Made by a program: the position numbers and the translations under genes. A stretch of 64,000 bases of DNA, taken from contig CAJNDS010001024.1 of the NCBI GenBank assembly GCA_905221605.1, forward strand, positions 397,501 to 461,500. Direction: 5' to 3'. Positions 22,089-35,386 of the stretch are shown in pieces (the stretch's first letter is position 1; every line of letters begins with the position of its first letter). Under the pieces are notes generated by a model that was not told the origin of the DNA, did no database searches, and worked only from the letters and a program-made list of their open reading frames with translations. This DNA is from Symbiodinium natans (lineage: Eukaryota > Sar > Dinophyceae > Suessiales > Symbiodiniaceae).

Positions 22089-25000
22089 GTAGATGCCATA
22101 TCGCACGCCGTCGAAGTAGTTGTTATATCGCAGAGGAGGGCAGTCCTTGTGTAGAGAGGTCTCGCTGCAAGGCAGTGGCTGTGCAAGTTTCCTCGCGTCC
22201 CCCGACAATGGAATTCTCCGGGCTTGGACGCTTAGCCCCTGGAGTTTTATCGGCATCATGCGGGTGAAGGCTAGAGTCGCGTCTCACACCAGAGCAAACC
22301 AAAAACGCAAGGCGGGAGAGCAGATCGGAAGACGTCCACTCACATGCGGCCGAAGCTCTGGATCCTCTGGTAACCAACACCTCGGAAGAACGGAGACAAA
22401 ACAACATCCGGGCGCCTCTGTTTCTACAACTACCGTTTCGTGTGGCGTGCCGCTATCTTGCAAGCACGAGACCTTCTCACGATCTGCTAGATCACGCGAC
22501 AGCTGCAAACCCGACATCACCTGAACCCTCGTGATCCCTCCTTTGGTCTTCAGTCTGCCAGATGCTGGCCGAATGGCGGCAGGGCCCGCTCCTGTGCATA
22601 TGCTGACATGTGGAATGTGTCATTGAGCAGGGCTTTCACCGGCCTTTGCTTGGTCGCTGTGCGTTTTGCCTTTCTGGGTGAGATTTAGGGGTGATTTCAA
22701 GTCGTGTCGTACCTCAAAATCCACACCTGACAAGCAAAGGTTGCCCGTCGGACAATACCTTGAGGAATTATTGCGTCTGCCAGGGGCATCTCCGGCCTGG
22801 AACATGCGAACCACGTGCGGACCTTGGCAGGGGACAAAGCAAGTTCATTCAGCACCCACGCGACATACCTAATTCCAATTCCTGCAGAATGAGCAAAAGC
22901 CCTGCTGATGCTGAAAGTGGCTGAAGCTCATTATCGCTCCGAAGTGCCCACAAGGTGTTACACAATGCTCCTTTCGACTTTGCATACGAAGGAATGTCCC
23001 AGACAGGGATGACCCCAGCAATGCTGTGAATCCAGGGCAAGGTCTCAACCTCCTTCTGTTGCCGTTAGGCTGGTAGAGTTAGAGTCGTTCGCGACTATCG
23101 GTTAAGGGGGCAATGTATACGGACATCGTGGTCCGGTCTTCAAGCATTTTTTGTCTGACAGCTGCGAGGTTCTCTGAGGGGCAGACCGCAGGTGAACTGA
23201 GCCCCCTCCTCCAACTGAAGCTCCTTCCAGGGATGAGTCCACTTGCCGACCACTGCGACACAACGTGCGATGGCGAGAAACAACCAAACTCAAATTCCTG
23301 AGAACCTTCGAGCCGTTCGTCCTGCTTGGGGCAGTCGCGGGCAGTCACTGCCTGCATTTGCTTAGCTGGGCTTGCTTGCGACATTGGATCCCGGCCGTGC
23401 TAAGTGAAGGCATGTTCAGGAAGTCAGTATCAGCACCCATCCGAACATCGCAGGACTTGAGTCATCAAATCAAAGACTACCTTACTACCTTGCGGACAAA
23501 CAGACACGTGCAAAACAAATGGGTGCCGTTACTTCCACATCTGGCACGGACCTGCTGAGCATGCATGGCCCTTCAGCCCCTGGCAAATCACACCCTGGCA
23601 ATCACAAAAAACCTCGTCAACACATATTCGGCAGAGCATTCTCAAACCCTGTGCACCTATGTTCGCACACGTGTCTGAATCTGCCACTCCCACAGTTGAA
23701 GCAGAGTACCAGTCCCAAGCCGACAGTAGCCCAATGCGAGGTTTGATATTTGCACCGACGCAGGCATACACTGCATACGCTAAATGCCCGCACCATCGGC
23801 CCTCACCTTCAGCCAGTTTTGCTGCACAGTCCCAGAACCCCTAAAAGCCGACCCTTGCACCAGGGCTCTGTGCCTTCAAGGCAGCCAGCGCAGTCACGGG
23901 TCCCATCCACCTTCTTGGCTTTGGACATAAGCTGTCCACCCCATCGTCTCCTAAACAGCTCCGGTGACCCCTCAACACCTCAGTGTATCGAACCAACCTA
24001 GAACACAAAGTCTGGAAGTAGAGTCAGACCATCGGACATGCCCACAGACAGGCGCACTCTGAGGTCGTCCCAAAGCGTTCTGCCACAGGCTCGCCCCTGC
24101 GTTGTCGGGCTCAGCACGTCTACTTTTTCTACGTAGTGAGCTTCTGGCTACTCATCAAGCACATAACCCATGGATGTAGGGGCAAGCTAGACGATGAGGA
24201 TCATGTTCTGGGCAATTAGCTCATTGGTTCAGTTGAAGAGCACTTGACTTGGTTCGAAGTGCCACAGCTCACTATCTGTGCTGAGTCATGGCCTAGCACG
24301 CTTCCCACACTTCTTCCAAGCCTGTACCACGCCGCAAGCTGCTTCAACATCTCCTGCCAAGCTCTTGCCAGGGAGCTTATGAGAACAATCCTTTTGGCAG
24401 ACATGGAAATTCGGGCATACTCGCGCTAAGGGTCAGTGCTTGTTCTCCATCCTTCCCTACATCTACAAGGGGGGTTGAGCGCCCGGAGCCGCCATTTTCT
24501 GGGAATGCTTGTTCGCGACGGTCGGAGTTCATGTTTCGAGAGATTTGATTTTGGATGTGCCGACTGCACTTCCAGCAAACCTAGGCATCGTGCGATAAAC
24601 TCTGTCGGGGCCAGCTTTTGCATCATCGGCTTTCGTGGCGTCAGACACCGCGCAACAGTCTGTGCTGTGCTCGCGACTGTGTCTGCGATGGCATGTACAT
24701 TCAAAGCCCTCGGCCACTACAATCTGGCCCGAGCCTGCATGAAGGAGCTGTTTGCCACCGTGCCCATCATTGCATTGAGGACGCTGCCGTCCTGTTGACA
24801 GATATCGCTTCAAGTAGTCGTGTGCCTAGCTGATGGTAGTGGTTACACGTGCCCTTGGGCATCTTTACGGATCGTTCAGGTTGGACATGTTAGACAAGCC
24901 CATGTGGTCCATGTGGCTAGGTTGACTTGCTGGGGCTTCGGCCCTAACCCACTCCTTGCTGACAGCGCGACAAGCATGGAATCACTTTTCGTGGGCTTGC

Positions 25001-26021
25001 CGTCCCACCTCGGAGAAGCTAGCCAAGAAGGTTGTGGCCTTTGCTGAAGCAAGGAAGGCTTGTGTGAGGATGCCCACAGTTGTGCGCTGAGTCGCTAGGC
25101 TGCTCCAGCCCAAACTTCGCATGTTGTAGTATGCAGATCACATTACAATACTGGCTGGAGAGTTGCATACACCAGTGTCCCGTAGGTGAGCCATGAAGTT
25201 AGTTGCGCTGCATGCTACCACCTACCATGCAAATTCAAGTAGAAACAACTCGTCACCTACCCATGCAAATTCAAGCAGAAACAACTCGGAAAGGCCACAA
25301 AAAATGAAGAATGGAGTCCACAGAGAGAGAGAGAGAACGCGCGAGAGAGAGAGAGAGAAGTGAGGGGTAGCGAGTGAGAGAGAGAGAGAGATAGACAACA
25401 GAGTCAATTGGCAAGAGACTGAGCGGTTCCCCACCAAAAGTCCAATAATAGTAATACTATTCAAATGGGGCTTTTGGCCCTTGTCCAAAAGACTGTACAA
25501 TACCAAAAGAGAACTCATGAAATGCACGCAAGAGAAAAGACCACAGAACCCTTAAAGAGAGAGAGAGAGAGAGGGAAAGAGAGAGAGAGAGAGAGTGAGT
25601 CAGAGAGAGAGAGAGAGTGAGGGAGGATCCCAGACGCCCGAATCGAACAAGTACATTGCTTCCCACACGCCAAAGCCCTTTTTCAGAATGAGCAAAGCCA
25701 CCTCGCCGGCCAAATCTTCGAAGGGCCACTTCATCTCCTCGGGGGTCTTTCTCTTGGTTGAGAACCATCATTCCGTTGGCCAAGATCAATGACAAGAGTC
25801 TAACGCGTGCAGTCGCTGTTCAATCCCTCGGAAGCTTTGGACGGCCCAGTGAGGAACTTTCAACTCCACCCCTCCTTCAGGCTGCGACAAACTCAAGTCC
25901 CTTAGCCGCGGCTGCTTCCGTACTGAAGCACCGAGATGCCACGTCCAGGTCCGTGTAGAAGCCGCCCTCGCGGGCCAGCACCGCGGCGCGGCAGACGTCA
26001 CTTCGGTAGCTGCCCCTGAGA
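22089..26021 (-). CDS. DXD-type glycosyltransferase (Gly_transf_sug-like), multi-exon, partial
   Basis: This enzyme would transfer a sugar from a nucleotide sugar, probably in the Golgi. The exon near 26,021-25,941 reads SYRSDVCRAAVLAREGGFYT followed by DLD, the RxDxxR...GGxYxDxD signature in which the DXD binds metal and the nucleotide sugar. Exon 24,791-24,735 reads DGSVLNAMMGTVANSSFMQ, the usual downstream N/D-rich loop, and joins in phase with exon 24,353-24,322 (EMLKQLAAWYR). Exon 22,145-22,089 reads DCPPLRYNNYFDGVRYGIY. Donors are GC, GC and GT; acceptors are AG|G. A piece at about 25,740-25,630 (KWPFEDLAGEVALLILKKGF) may be another exon. The N-terminal part and the stop were not found. 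Intron space holds two GA microsatellites. Confidence 0.65.
25320..25620. repeat. GA microsatellites within the glycosyltransferase gene
   Basis: (GA)n runs at about 25,321-25,392 and 25,557-25,620, interrupted by a short unique stretch. They translate into artificial Leu-Ser repeats. Confidence 0.85.
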
Positions 26022-29000
26022 GTCGTCAAGGCCGGGCAAACTCAAGGGGGGGCGGCGGGGGAGGGCGGGGGATCCAACATAAAGACGTGTGTTCTATCCT
26101 TTTCGAGCTTTGGGTTGTGAACGTTCGAAGGGCAGTCAAAGGTGAGGGTCGCTATTGCGGGGGTTGCAGAGGCGTCAGTGTAGCAATCACGCCGGTTCGT
26201 GGGCGTGGGCACGCAAGAAGAGAGCCCCCCCCACACCTCTTCTCGTTCGTGAAGCGGTCTGGCAGCTCTGTGTGGTTGTAATGTTCCAACAAGTATCCTT
26301 GGCTTCATGGCACCATCTTCTGTTGTCGGATCACGAGTTTGGAAGCGGCTTCAGGGCTGAGAGCACGGTCCACACACCCTGACAGAGAGCTCATAGTTTC
26401 CAGACTGAAATGGGCACAAAGTTCCCGAAAACTCGTCTTCCATTTAAAGTTCACTTGCCCAGCCAGCAATGCGCATGATTACGCCTATGATTGCTCTTCC
26501 TCTTTGCGGCACGGGTTCATGTATGTATTTTCTAACCTCATTTTTTGGCGCAACTCTACTCAGAAATTCTTTCGACGTAGTGTCAAAAGGGGGAACGTTT
26601 CGCAAACCATCTTCATGGGTTGACGATTTCCTTCTGTTTAATTGTCTGTTGCTCCTCTCGTAAGATCTGGAAGCCTTTTTTATGCCAATCTACATGAAGA
26701 GCAGGAGATCTCCAGGCGTGGGGCAGGTGGGAGCTTGTATGGGAGGGAAGGAAAGGCACATAAGGCGTACGCAAGGCTCTTTATGGAGAAACTGCCCACC
26801 TGAAAATCTCCTGGATACAGTAGCACCCCCTGATTAAGGAACATACCTTAATTTCAACTCAGCAAAAAAATAACAGCCTTTGTGGGGGCGCTACGCTCTC
26901 CAAACCAACGCCGGAGGCCAAGCGGCGTTCGCACTCGGCGTCTCCCAGCCAGCGGACGCTGAACCATGGGTTCAAGGCTAACCTGGTGTTAGCCGGGTAT
27001 TTGGGCCTTCTCTTTGGTAAGGGGCGGTTAGGGCGTCAATATGGGATGCCATCAAACCTGGTCTGTCGGATTCTCGCCAGCTGCTCGGACGAAAACCCAG
27101 GGCTGCAGATTGCAGAGTTAGGGCTCTCCGACTAAAAGTTGTGCATCGGGTCTTGATGTCGACGTAGACCCTCTCTACATCTACCATCATAGAAAGTATG
27201 CACTTTCTGCCTCCTCCTCGAAATACCACAACTCAGAACAAGCTCGGCCATGGGGCGTGTGCCGCACATTTCGCTGCACAGGGATGGGCAGAGTGGCGAT
27301 ACTTCCGTCCTGATATGCCGGCATGGTCCACGAATGGTCTACAGCGATACAGGATGCGGTGCTGATTCTACCTTCGGTCAGCTTACGGTATGGAACATAT
27401 GCAGAGCTTTGCCACTTGCCCGGTCTTTCCATCTTCACCATTATCAGTGGCAAGCGCTTGTCAGCAGCAGGAGAAGGAGTGAAGAGAGGGACAGAGAGAG
27501 ACCAAACAACAACCTGTTGGCCAGTTGATATCTCGTGCCAGCCCAATCTCACGTGCTGGCACGCGCCATCAACAGCCAAAAGGGCAAAGTCAGACGCAGT
27601 GCCTCTCAGTTGCTGTCAGCCTCATGGCTAGCGCAGAGCTGCGGCTCTTCGTCGCACCGCGCTTCAAGTAGAGGCTCACCAAACAGAGGACACTGGGCAC
27701 GACCAGTTTGCATGCTTCACTCGCTCGTGTTCGGTCACACGACTGGTCCCCCGATTGCCATGCCCGCAGGGATGGCATACTTAGGGTTTGGAGGAGCTGT
27801 ACATCAGTAAGCAAGAGCATGAGGGGCTTTGCAGGCCCATACTCTCTGGCAAAGTCCTTCGAGGTCAGTACCAGCTGCTGAGGTATCCTCGGACATTTCT
27901 CGAGGTAGTGGTTTAAGCGGCTCACAGTGGTTTTTAGATCTGTCGGAATGCTGAACAGACAGAGTCAATATAGGCCTTTCCATTCTGTACGAAGGGCCTA
28001 CCCCAGGCCCACAATTGAAGAGACGTTGCGCTATGCTGCCCATAGGCCGCGTCTTCTTCGGCGGTGCCCGGATGCGACCAAGCTTGACCTTACTTACAAG
28101 TGCTGGACCCTGGAGGGGAGGGGGTGTGGGTGGTGAGCTTGGAGGGGGGGGCGGGGGGATCAAGTATAGAGTCTGAAACTGCCAGAATGAGAACCCTTCA
28201 TACCCTCAAGCCCGAAAACTTGCCGCGCCAGTCCCCCAAAACCACCCGAGCAGCAGTCAGCCGCCAAGCTGGGGGCCCCAGAAGCTCTTCCTGCTTGGGG
28301 GAAGCAGGGGGGGGCTCATGAAGGTTTGCGGTTGAGGAGGCAGTCTGTACTCTGTATACGGGCTGGTTTTGAAGAAAGGTGTGGGGGGGGGGGGGGGGGG
28401 GGGGTTTTCCCATGCTTCTCGGCTTTCGGCCATCTTTACAGCTTGGACAAGCCAGAGGTTCTGAGCCTTGGGCTTTAGGGAATGTTATCAACATCATGGC
28501 TTGGAGCGTTATTTTTGTAGTCGCTGGTGTGGGGTGTGCCCAGGCTTCGCACATTCGAGGACCGAACCACTGGATTTGAAGGTCAGGTTCCCGCAGCCGA
28601 ACAGCTTTGCAACTCGAAGGGTGACACAACTTGTTGATTCATGGCAGGAAATGAGGGGCCTAAAATCCCTTGGACCGTACTACCTGCATGATCAAGAGTC
28701 GAAGAAGTTGCTCTCTGGGGGGTGGACGCTCTGGACGCTCTAAACGCTCAGAGCCCTCTCACAGATATCTTTCTGTCAAACGTCCCAAGAAAGGCGCTCG
28801 ACACCCCGACCAAGGCTGCGGCTCGATCTAGCTGAAGCGTCACCAGCAGCAACCCTCGGGCGCGGCAGAAGCTCATACGGCTACTTTGGAGGCGCTTGGC
28901 GGACTCCGTAGACAGGGGTTGTTGTAAGTTAGGCCTTTTAGGCGGACACTCGCGACTAGAGTTATATAAGGACTTCTACAATTTGAGAAAGTATCTCCAA

Positions 29001-30725
29001 GACTCTAATTCTCTCTCTCTGCCGCTGCTTCCCAAGACTCAAATTAAGGGTAACTTTTTTTGCCAAAGCGGAGGGGGTCTTTCATCAGATAGGGCACGGG
29101 ATATCACGCGGCCACCGGTCCAAGTCGGCTGCAACGACAACGTCACACCCACCCACACGTGCAAACACCAACGGCAACCTCTAAGCCCTCAAAACCCTCA
29201 AATGTATCAGTGCTCCTCTACCAAAGCCAGGCCGCCACAGGCAAAGATGCAGAGGAAGATGAATACCACGAAGCCACGGACCCCCACACTGCCCCTCCCA
29301 GAAAGGGCTTGGATGGGCCAAGGTTTGACGTGACAAGGAGATGAGTTGCTGGTGTCGTTTTGTTCTTCTGGCTTCGCTGGCGCGCTGGCGAAGCGCTCGC
29401 GGCAAATCGCATCGAACAGCAGCAAAATCGAACCGAAATATCGATGCCGATCGGGCCGAATCGGTCAGGACATGCTTAAGTTGATAGCCTGTAGCTATTT
29501 AGCATGCCGGCACAGGGCTTGATCTATGAAAGTCTACAGTAGCTGGTTGGAGGATGAAGAAGCCCTGACGTGAGTCTTGATACGGGCTGGCGCCTGACGG
29601 ACGTCATCTAAGGACCGCAGGGGTCGGCACAGGCGGCACCATGGGCACAGCTCTGCTTTGGATCATGATGGACGTCTAGCGACCTCCCTGAAGGCCAGCC
29701 ATGAGGTTCCCCGTTGCATACTGGTAGGGAGAGCTTGATCATGCTTGATCTGAAGGTGAAGGGTTGGCATCTCATGTCTGGGTGTGAAGCTACACTACAC
29801 TGCACTGTCATGCGCCAGGGGGCTGGGGCTTTTTGCGGGGTGTGTGTGTGGGCGCACACCATGGCTCAAACCCTGCTTGAAAAATCGCAGCACAGCGTGT
29901 GCATGAATCACCGCGGCAAAACCCCAAGCCCTGGCCGACTTCACGCGAACAAAAGCCGGGACTGCACGATGCATCGTGAGCCATGGTGACTGTCGTCCCT
30001 GGGCCCTGGCCCACTCCCTGAACTCAGGGTCCCTGCCCGAAAGGTCTTGCCAATCTCTCGCGTAGCCGCCATGGCTTCATGGGGAGAGTTGGTGCCATAT
30101 ACGGGGGTTTGGCGTAGGGTTGGCGTCCTTGGCACAACGGCGAGGCGGGTGTGGTCGATTCGAGGTGCGAAGTTCCTATCAAGCTGCTGTCCACACTTAT
30201 GTTCGAGGAGCCGTCGCCGCCTCCGTCTCCGGACAGCCTTATGCGTACAATCGTGAACTGTGGCTGTCTGCCCCTCTCAGCATGACGCGAAGCTTGAAGG
30301 AAAGAAGGCGAGGGCATGCAGAGCGTGGAAGCAGATTGCAGTTTTGCCTGTCAGCCATCAGGCCTAAGCAAAGCCCAGCAAAGACAATAAAGGAAAAGTG
30401 TGAAAGGCTCGAACGGCACAACTCAACACACAAAAGACAAACTCGTGTGGGGCTCACCGAAATGCGTAGCGCCAGCGGATCCTGCAAGGGCTGATGGGTC
30501 TCTAGGGCATCCTTGAATGATCAAACCTTGTTTGCCTGTTCTCATCTACAACGCCTCCAGAGCAAGTCCATGAGTCTAACATGAGCCAGTCACATTTCTC
30601 AGATCAAGCAGATGTCGGCCGGCGTCCTCTGTTCCCCTCCCGCTGAAGAACAACAATGCTCCCCTGAAAGAGGGACCTCAATACCAGGCCTATGTTTGTA
30701 AGGACGGGTCTGTATTAGTATTGAG
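26022..30725. other. Host stretch with weak exon candidates
   Basis: Contains a 24-nt G homopolymer at about 28,380. Possible minus-strand exons without family match are near 27,545-27,610 (VDGACQHVRLGWHEISTGQQ), 29,200-29,310 (GFVVFIFLCIFACGGLALVE, a membrane-helix-like end) and 30,190-30,265 (PQFTIVRIRLSGDGGGDGSS). The 5' part of the glycosyltransferase gene may start here. Confidence 0.3.
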
Positions 30726-30783
30726 GAACCCCTAACCCCTAACCCAAAACCCAAAACCCAAAACCCTAAACCCTAAACCCTAC
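30726..30783. repeat. Degenerate telomere-type repeat (CCCTAA/CCCAAAA/CCCTAAA)
   Basis: Two CCCCTAA, four CCCAAAA-like and three CCCTAAA units in a row. Confidence 0.75.
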
Positions 30784-33629
30784 AGGAGTGGAGTATGATA
30801 ACGCAGCCTCCGGAGCCTCCTCCGCATTTGCAGCCCGCGAAGCACCTGGGCACTCGTCGCGACACGAGGTGAGACAGTGCCCCTGACGCCTGATGTGCAA
30901 CTCCTTCGCACGATGCACCCGAAACCTTGTGGGAACTGAGTTTAACAGTTTTTCCCACCCGTTTCGCAAGCGTTTACAGATTTTAACAGTAGGGTGGGTG
31001 CGGGGAGGGGCGGGGCATTTGGGCCATCAAGCCCCTGTCAAGGCACAAAGATGTACGCCTCAGCTGGTGAGAACGGAATTTGACAGGCTTTGCGCTGGGG
31101 TCTGGGCTGTGCGTCAGCAGACACCACCTGCATGAGAGATTGAGGCTTCGATGGGGAATATTGGGCTCAGGGAGGGGGTTAGGTTTATCAAGTAGCTTAC
31201 AGGGCTTGCATAGCAGCTGCTCATCCAACAGTCGAACAGCGTGGCCTTCCGAAGGGCAAAGCTTTTTCAGTTTAAGGCGCGTTCTTGAGACAGACGCGTG
31301 GTGCAGAACCCCTGCTGGGCAGCGTGCAGCGCAGCGTTGGATGTCTGCTGCACCTGGTCTTGGGCTAGAGGCCAAGCTTCCACCACTACGGTTTACTCAG
31401 CGTTGGGCAACGCAAATCTAGGGCTACAATGCTTTCGTGACTTTCGTGGTGGCTTTGCGAGTTCGGCCTGCCCTCCATCCACTCCCAAACTCACAAGCAG
31501 GAAAAGCCGCCCTCACGAAAGCCTGCTTGAAAACTGCATTTGGGCACAAGGCCCCCGAAGACCGCAAAACCCGACGCCGCCGGGGCCGCCACCAAGGCCA
31601 AGCACCAGCCCAGCTCCTCTTCGCCCAAGCCTCACGACGTTTTTTCTGGCCGAGTGTAGTACAGCAATGGAAATCCTAACAGAAGCAGGTGGACTGGACT
31701 ACCAATCTTAGCAAGATGGCATCTACATTTGTGGACATGCCACACACAGTAGCAAGTGCACGCGCCCACGATGTATCACCATAAGCCCATCTCAGCTCAT
31801 TTGACGTCACTTGCCATATCTTCGTCCTCCTCTTCCGATCCATAAGCCTCGAAGCCCTTAGACCGTAGACCGGGAAGAACATGAGACCTGGAAAGCCATC
31901 CAACTCATGTTGACAACTCAGCATAACTAAGCCATCCCATACAGAACTCGGAAAGACCCCAACCGCTCCGGCCCGCACCGCTTGACTTGGCTGCGGCTGC
32001 CACGGCTTCAACCTGGGCAGCTCCAGGCTCCAGGTGGGCGCAGGGAGTTCAGCCACCGGAAGGGGGGTCTCAATGCAAGTGATGTGTCCCCATGTCAGAT
32101 TCAGACGTAGAGATAGTTAGAATAGAGTTGAGGGATGTTAAGCGTTCAGTCGCTTCTGCAGCTTTGTGCAAGCTCAAGACTTAGGCTTTGCTCTACTATC
32201 CCCCGCCCTTCTCTTGTTCGCTGCATGGTGGCCGCTCTGCACGCGGGGGTGGGGCAGGTTAAGGCGGCCGCCTCCCCCTCGTGGCCTCGAAACTCGTGGT
32301 TTGAGAGGTTCGGTTCGGTTATAAATACTTTATGGGGACCACGGGGCTCCCAACCCAGGGTGTGGGAGACTTAAGGAGATTTAAGGCTTCGAGGGTTCAG
32401 CCACAGCGGGGGAGGATCCGCGCGCCTTCCTTTGCAAGAGAGACCTGCAGTGAGGCCTCGAGGCGCAGGATTCTGCGTAGCTGTGATTCTCAAGCCTGGC
32501 CCACTGTTCGATCTGCGATTCTGGTCCATGGTATGTGGATACCTCTCTACAATTCTGCAAGCCTATAATTATTACAATTGCTGGAGTTAGCCCTGCGATG
32601 CCCTGCGTGTAGCCCCCGGGTAGTTCCCAGCGTCAAGTGCAAAGCAATCCCGCAAGTGAAGGGTTCCTTATCTCCGGGAAACGCGTTCTAAGCCATGCTG
32701 GACACAGGCATGCGCCGCTTTCCTAGTTGCCCATGTGGCTGTTTAATGGGCTCTGAATCAAAAAAAGGCAGGAGTTGAGTAGCGGGACTTGTAGCCCTTT
32801 TGCAGCAGGCTTGCAAAAGGGACTTGTAGCCCTACATCCGAAACAGATGGCCAAAGCTCGGCGAAACAGCGAATTTCGAATTGTCGGGGCTGCAGCCCCC
32901 TGCTGCGCAACACGTGGTTGTTCCAAGATGATCGGGAACAAGACTTGGGTCATCTCTACATTTGATGATCAAGCTACCGTAAGGGGTTGCATGCGAAGAA
33001 ATCGCGGTGCACAGCATGGAAGCAATTGCCCGGAGTCTGTGCAGAACTCTCGGCTTGCAGGAGGAACCTCCTTGGCGGAGGAACGCGTGCTTGGGGAGTT
33101 CAGCTGCCAGGAGAATTAGGTGCTTGGTGTTGCTCACTCTGCTCGCAGATGGTGCGAGTCTGTCGGATCAGGCTTGGGGGGCATGCCCAGGCGCTAAGTG
33201 AGAATGGCTCATAACCCTGATAACAGCAGTCGCCTTACAGTTCTTTCGCTGGACCCCAAGGCCCCAAGGGCCACGATTTTTCAGGCTCCTCCCACTCTTT
33301 GAGAGAAAGAAGGCTCCAAATCACAATGCACGTGTGTCTGGGTCATGCTTGCAAGGGCTTCAACTACAAAGGTGAGGTCAGGCGAGCCCCGGATTATCCT
33401 ACCTTGAAGCCTGCCCCTGTGACGATGGCACGGCTCGCCTACGGCCCCGCTGTCAGAGGGGCTTGGGCGCCTTGGAGATGTGTGGCAGGGTTGATCCCAA
33501 AGCTCATCCTCAGCTGGGCAGATCGCGGAAAGGCCCTTCCTTGAGGTCCCTACACATCCTCAAAATCCCACATAGGAAGCCCTTGAAAAAGAACATCGCT
33601 TGGGGGATTTTTTTGGAGGGGTTTGGCCA
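30784..33629. other. Host stretch without assignable gene
   Basis: Only chance frames. The Lys/Pro-rich plus-strand segment near 31,540-31,640 is low-complexity and cannot be assigned. Confidence 0.3.
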
Positions 33630-34022
33630 TGACTCAGCAGGCAGAGGATGCCCATAAGCAAGTTCCAGAGGCCGGCCACGAAGGTGAGGCAGACGAAGCA
33701 CCTCTCGGCTGCTTCTAACTTCTTGCGGTCCAGTTTGGTAATTGGGGGGGGGGGGGGGAGGGCCAATAACAAGAGGGGGCCTGTTATGGGAATGGAGCAG
33801 TACCCTATGGATGCCAGGTTGCTGCGTCACTGCGAGGGTGCCGATGAACCTGAGTGGAGACACTTGCGGTTTTACAAGAAAGGTATGTAGTTGCACAGAG
33901 AGCCACAAAAAGCGTCCAGGCACACAGAATATAATGGAGCTGGGCGCCCGACACATAAAAGAAGCCTCGCCCCCTCAGCTCTGTCAGGAAGTTCGCGCGG
34001 TTGAAAACCTCCATCTGGTAAC
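33630..34022 (-). CDS. Small multispanning membrane protein, possibly TVP15/COPI-associated type, partial
   Basis: Exon 34,022-33,955 starts after CAG|G and reads YQMEVFNRANFLTELRGRGF then FY, ending before GTGTCG. The segment FLxxLxGRGxFY resembles the conserved loop and helix start of COPI-associated/TVP15 Golgi proteins. A downstream piece (about 33,724-33,635) reads LEAAERCFVCLTFVAGLWNL followed by LMGILCLLS, a plausible last transmembrane helix; it lies just after a poly-C stretch that could act as its polypyrimidine tract. Upstream, around 34,380-34,460, a hydrophobic frame may be another helix. The family call rests mainly on GRGFFY and topology, so it is tentative. Confidence 0.35.
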
Positions 34023-34996
34023 CTGAGATCTGGGAGCTGACTGGCTGCCTTACGACAGCTCTTCTCTGGACTCTATTGGACTCTGCAAAACCGACTCAAG
34101 CCAGGAGGACGTGGCAAGAAATCTGCCTGTGATGGGGCTTGCGCACGTCACACCCTCAGACATTAGACGACTCTGTGCAACTGTGCCTCACACTTCTGCT
34201 CAACGCAGACAAGCAGCCTTCCACCCATGGGGAAAATCGTCCAATGAACTTGAGCTTGCGCATGCTCTCTACATCGGCCTTCGCAGGCACGCAAAGCATC
34301 ACATGTCTCATGCAGAGATTGGGGCTTGGGGCTTGGAGTTTTCTATGCTCTAAAAGGCTCAAGCAGGAGACAAGCCCTGAAACGAAACCAACGGCCCTGG
34401 ATGAGCTTAGAATCACAAAGAGCCCCATCCAGTCCAACTTGCAAAACCTGTCCAGGTGCCTCCAGCAGGAATGTAACGATTCCAAAGGCTACCAGGTAGG
34501 CGTTCCTCGGTATCTTGATGTGACTTTACGGTTGGCACGAGCTTGCAGGTTGAGGCCCGAAGAAGCAAAGCCCGTGCGTGTCACGGAAATGTATGCATTC
34601 TGTGAGAAGCGGGCGGCCTCCTCTCCATGCAGAATTAAACCACACCCACGCGGAGCTACCAATCCACACACGTCCTTTCGCATTGCCAAGGATCAGCACA
34701 TAGCCGAAAGGAGACGTAAGGCCTTGAACGAAATCAGGACGGAAGAGACTTCTTCAGACTCAGACTGTGTGCCACTGGGCTTGTATCAGACTTCGCGAAC
34801 CAAACCCAGTGAGTTCAGACGAGCTGCCATAGCCAAAGTTGAGCAGGCCCAAGAAACCGATGAGCGTGGTCGCGAGACCGCCTCCACAGGAGGCAGTGAA
34901 TAGCGCCCTCAATACCGCCATCACAAGGCTGCCAGCCGCAGAACCACTTGCACCCCCCCTCCCGTCCGCCTAGAAAGCAAAGCACCGAGATGCCAG

Positions 34997-35386
34997 CAGG
35001 GCCCTCCTCGATGTACTTACCCAGCTCCTGTCTTCTGGAAAGGTATAAGTTCGATCAGTCATTCCTCGCGCGAACTCTCAGCAGAAGTCTCGAAAGCACC
35101 CCCCTCAACCTCACCCCCCCCCCCCCCATATCACCTCCGCGGCCATTGCGCCGGCCACCCGGGCGGCCTCGAAGCCCTCCTGGGCAAGTCATCCGATTCT
35201 CTGGGCTGTTGCAATCAGAATCCAGGACTCTTTGAAAAAAGGAACCAGGGATGATCTGATCCCAGAAGTCCCCAGGCCCTTGACCCAAACCTCACAACCG
35301 GATCGTAGCTAAATTGACCAAAATGAGAGTCGGACGATTCTCTTTTCACCACCTTCAAGATCTTTCAGCTCCATGGGCAGCTTCTT
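34997..35386 (-). CDS. Cluster of candidate exons of an unknown gene
   Basis: Three minus-strand pieces with splice-like borders: 35,386-35,353 (KKLPMELKDLE after CAG, before GT), 35,179-35,135 (EGFEAARVAGAMAAE between CAG|G and GAG|GT, exactly 15 codons), and 35,027 to about 34,997 (ELGKYIEEGPA after CAG|G). The last two join in phase. Codons are G/C-ending. The first ends in phase 1 and does not join the second directly, so an exon is missing or it belongs elsewhere. Family unknown. Confidence 0.35.

Noticed and set aside
34139-34903. 254-codon plus-strand frame
   Set aside because: Composition is random-like, no motif, and it overlaps a minus-strand membrane-protein candidate.
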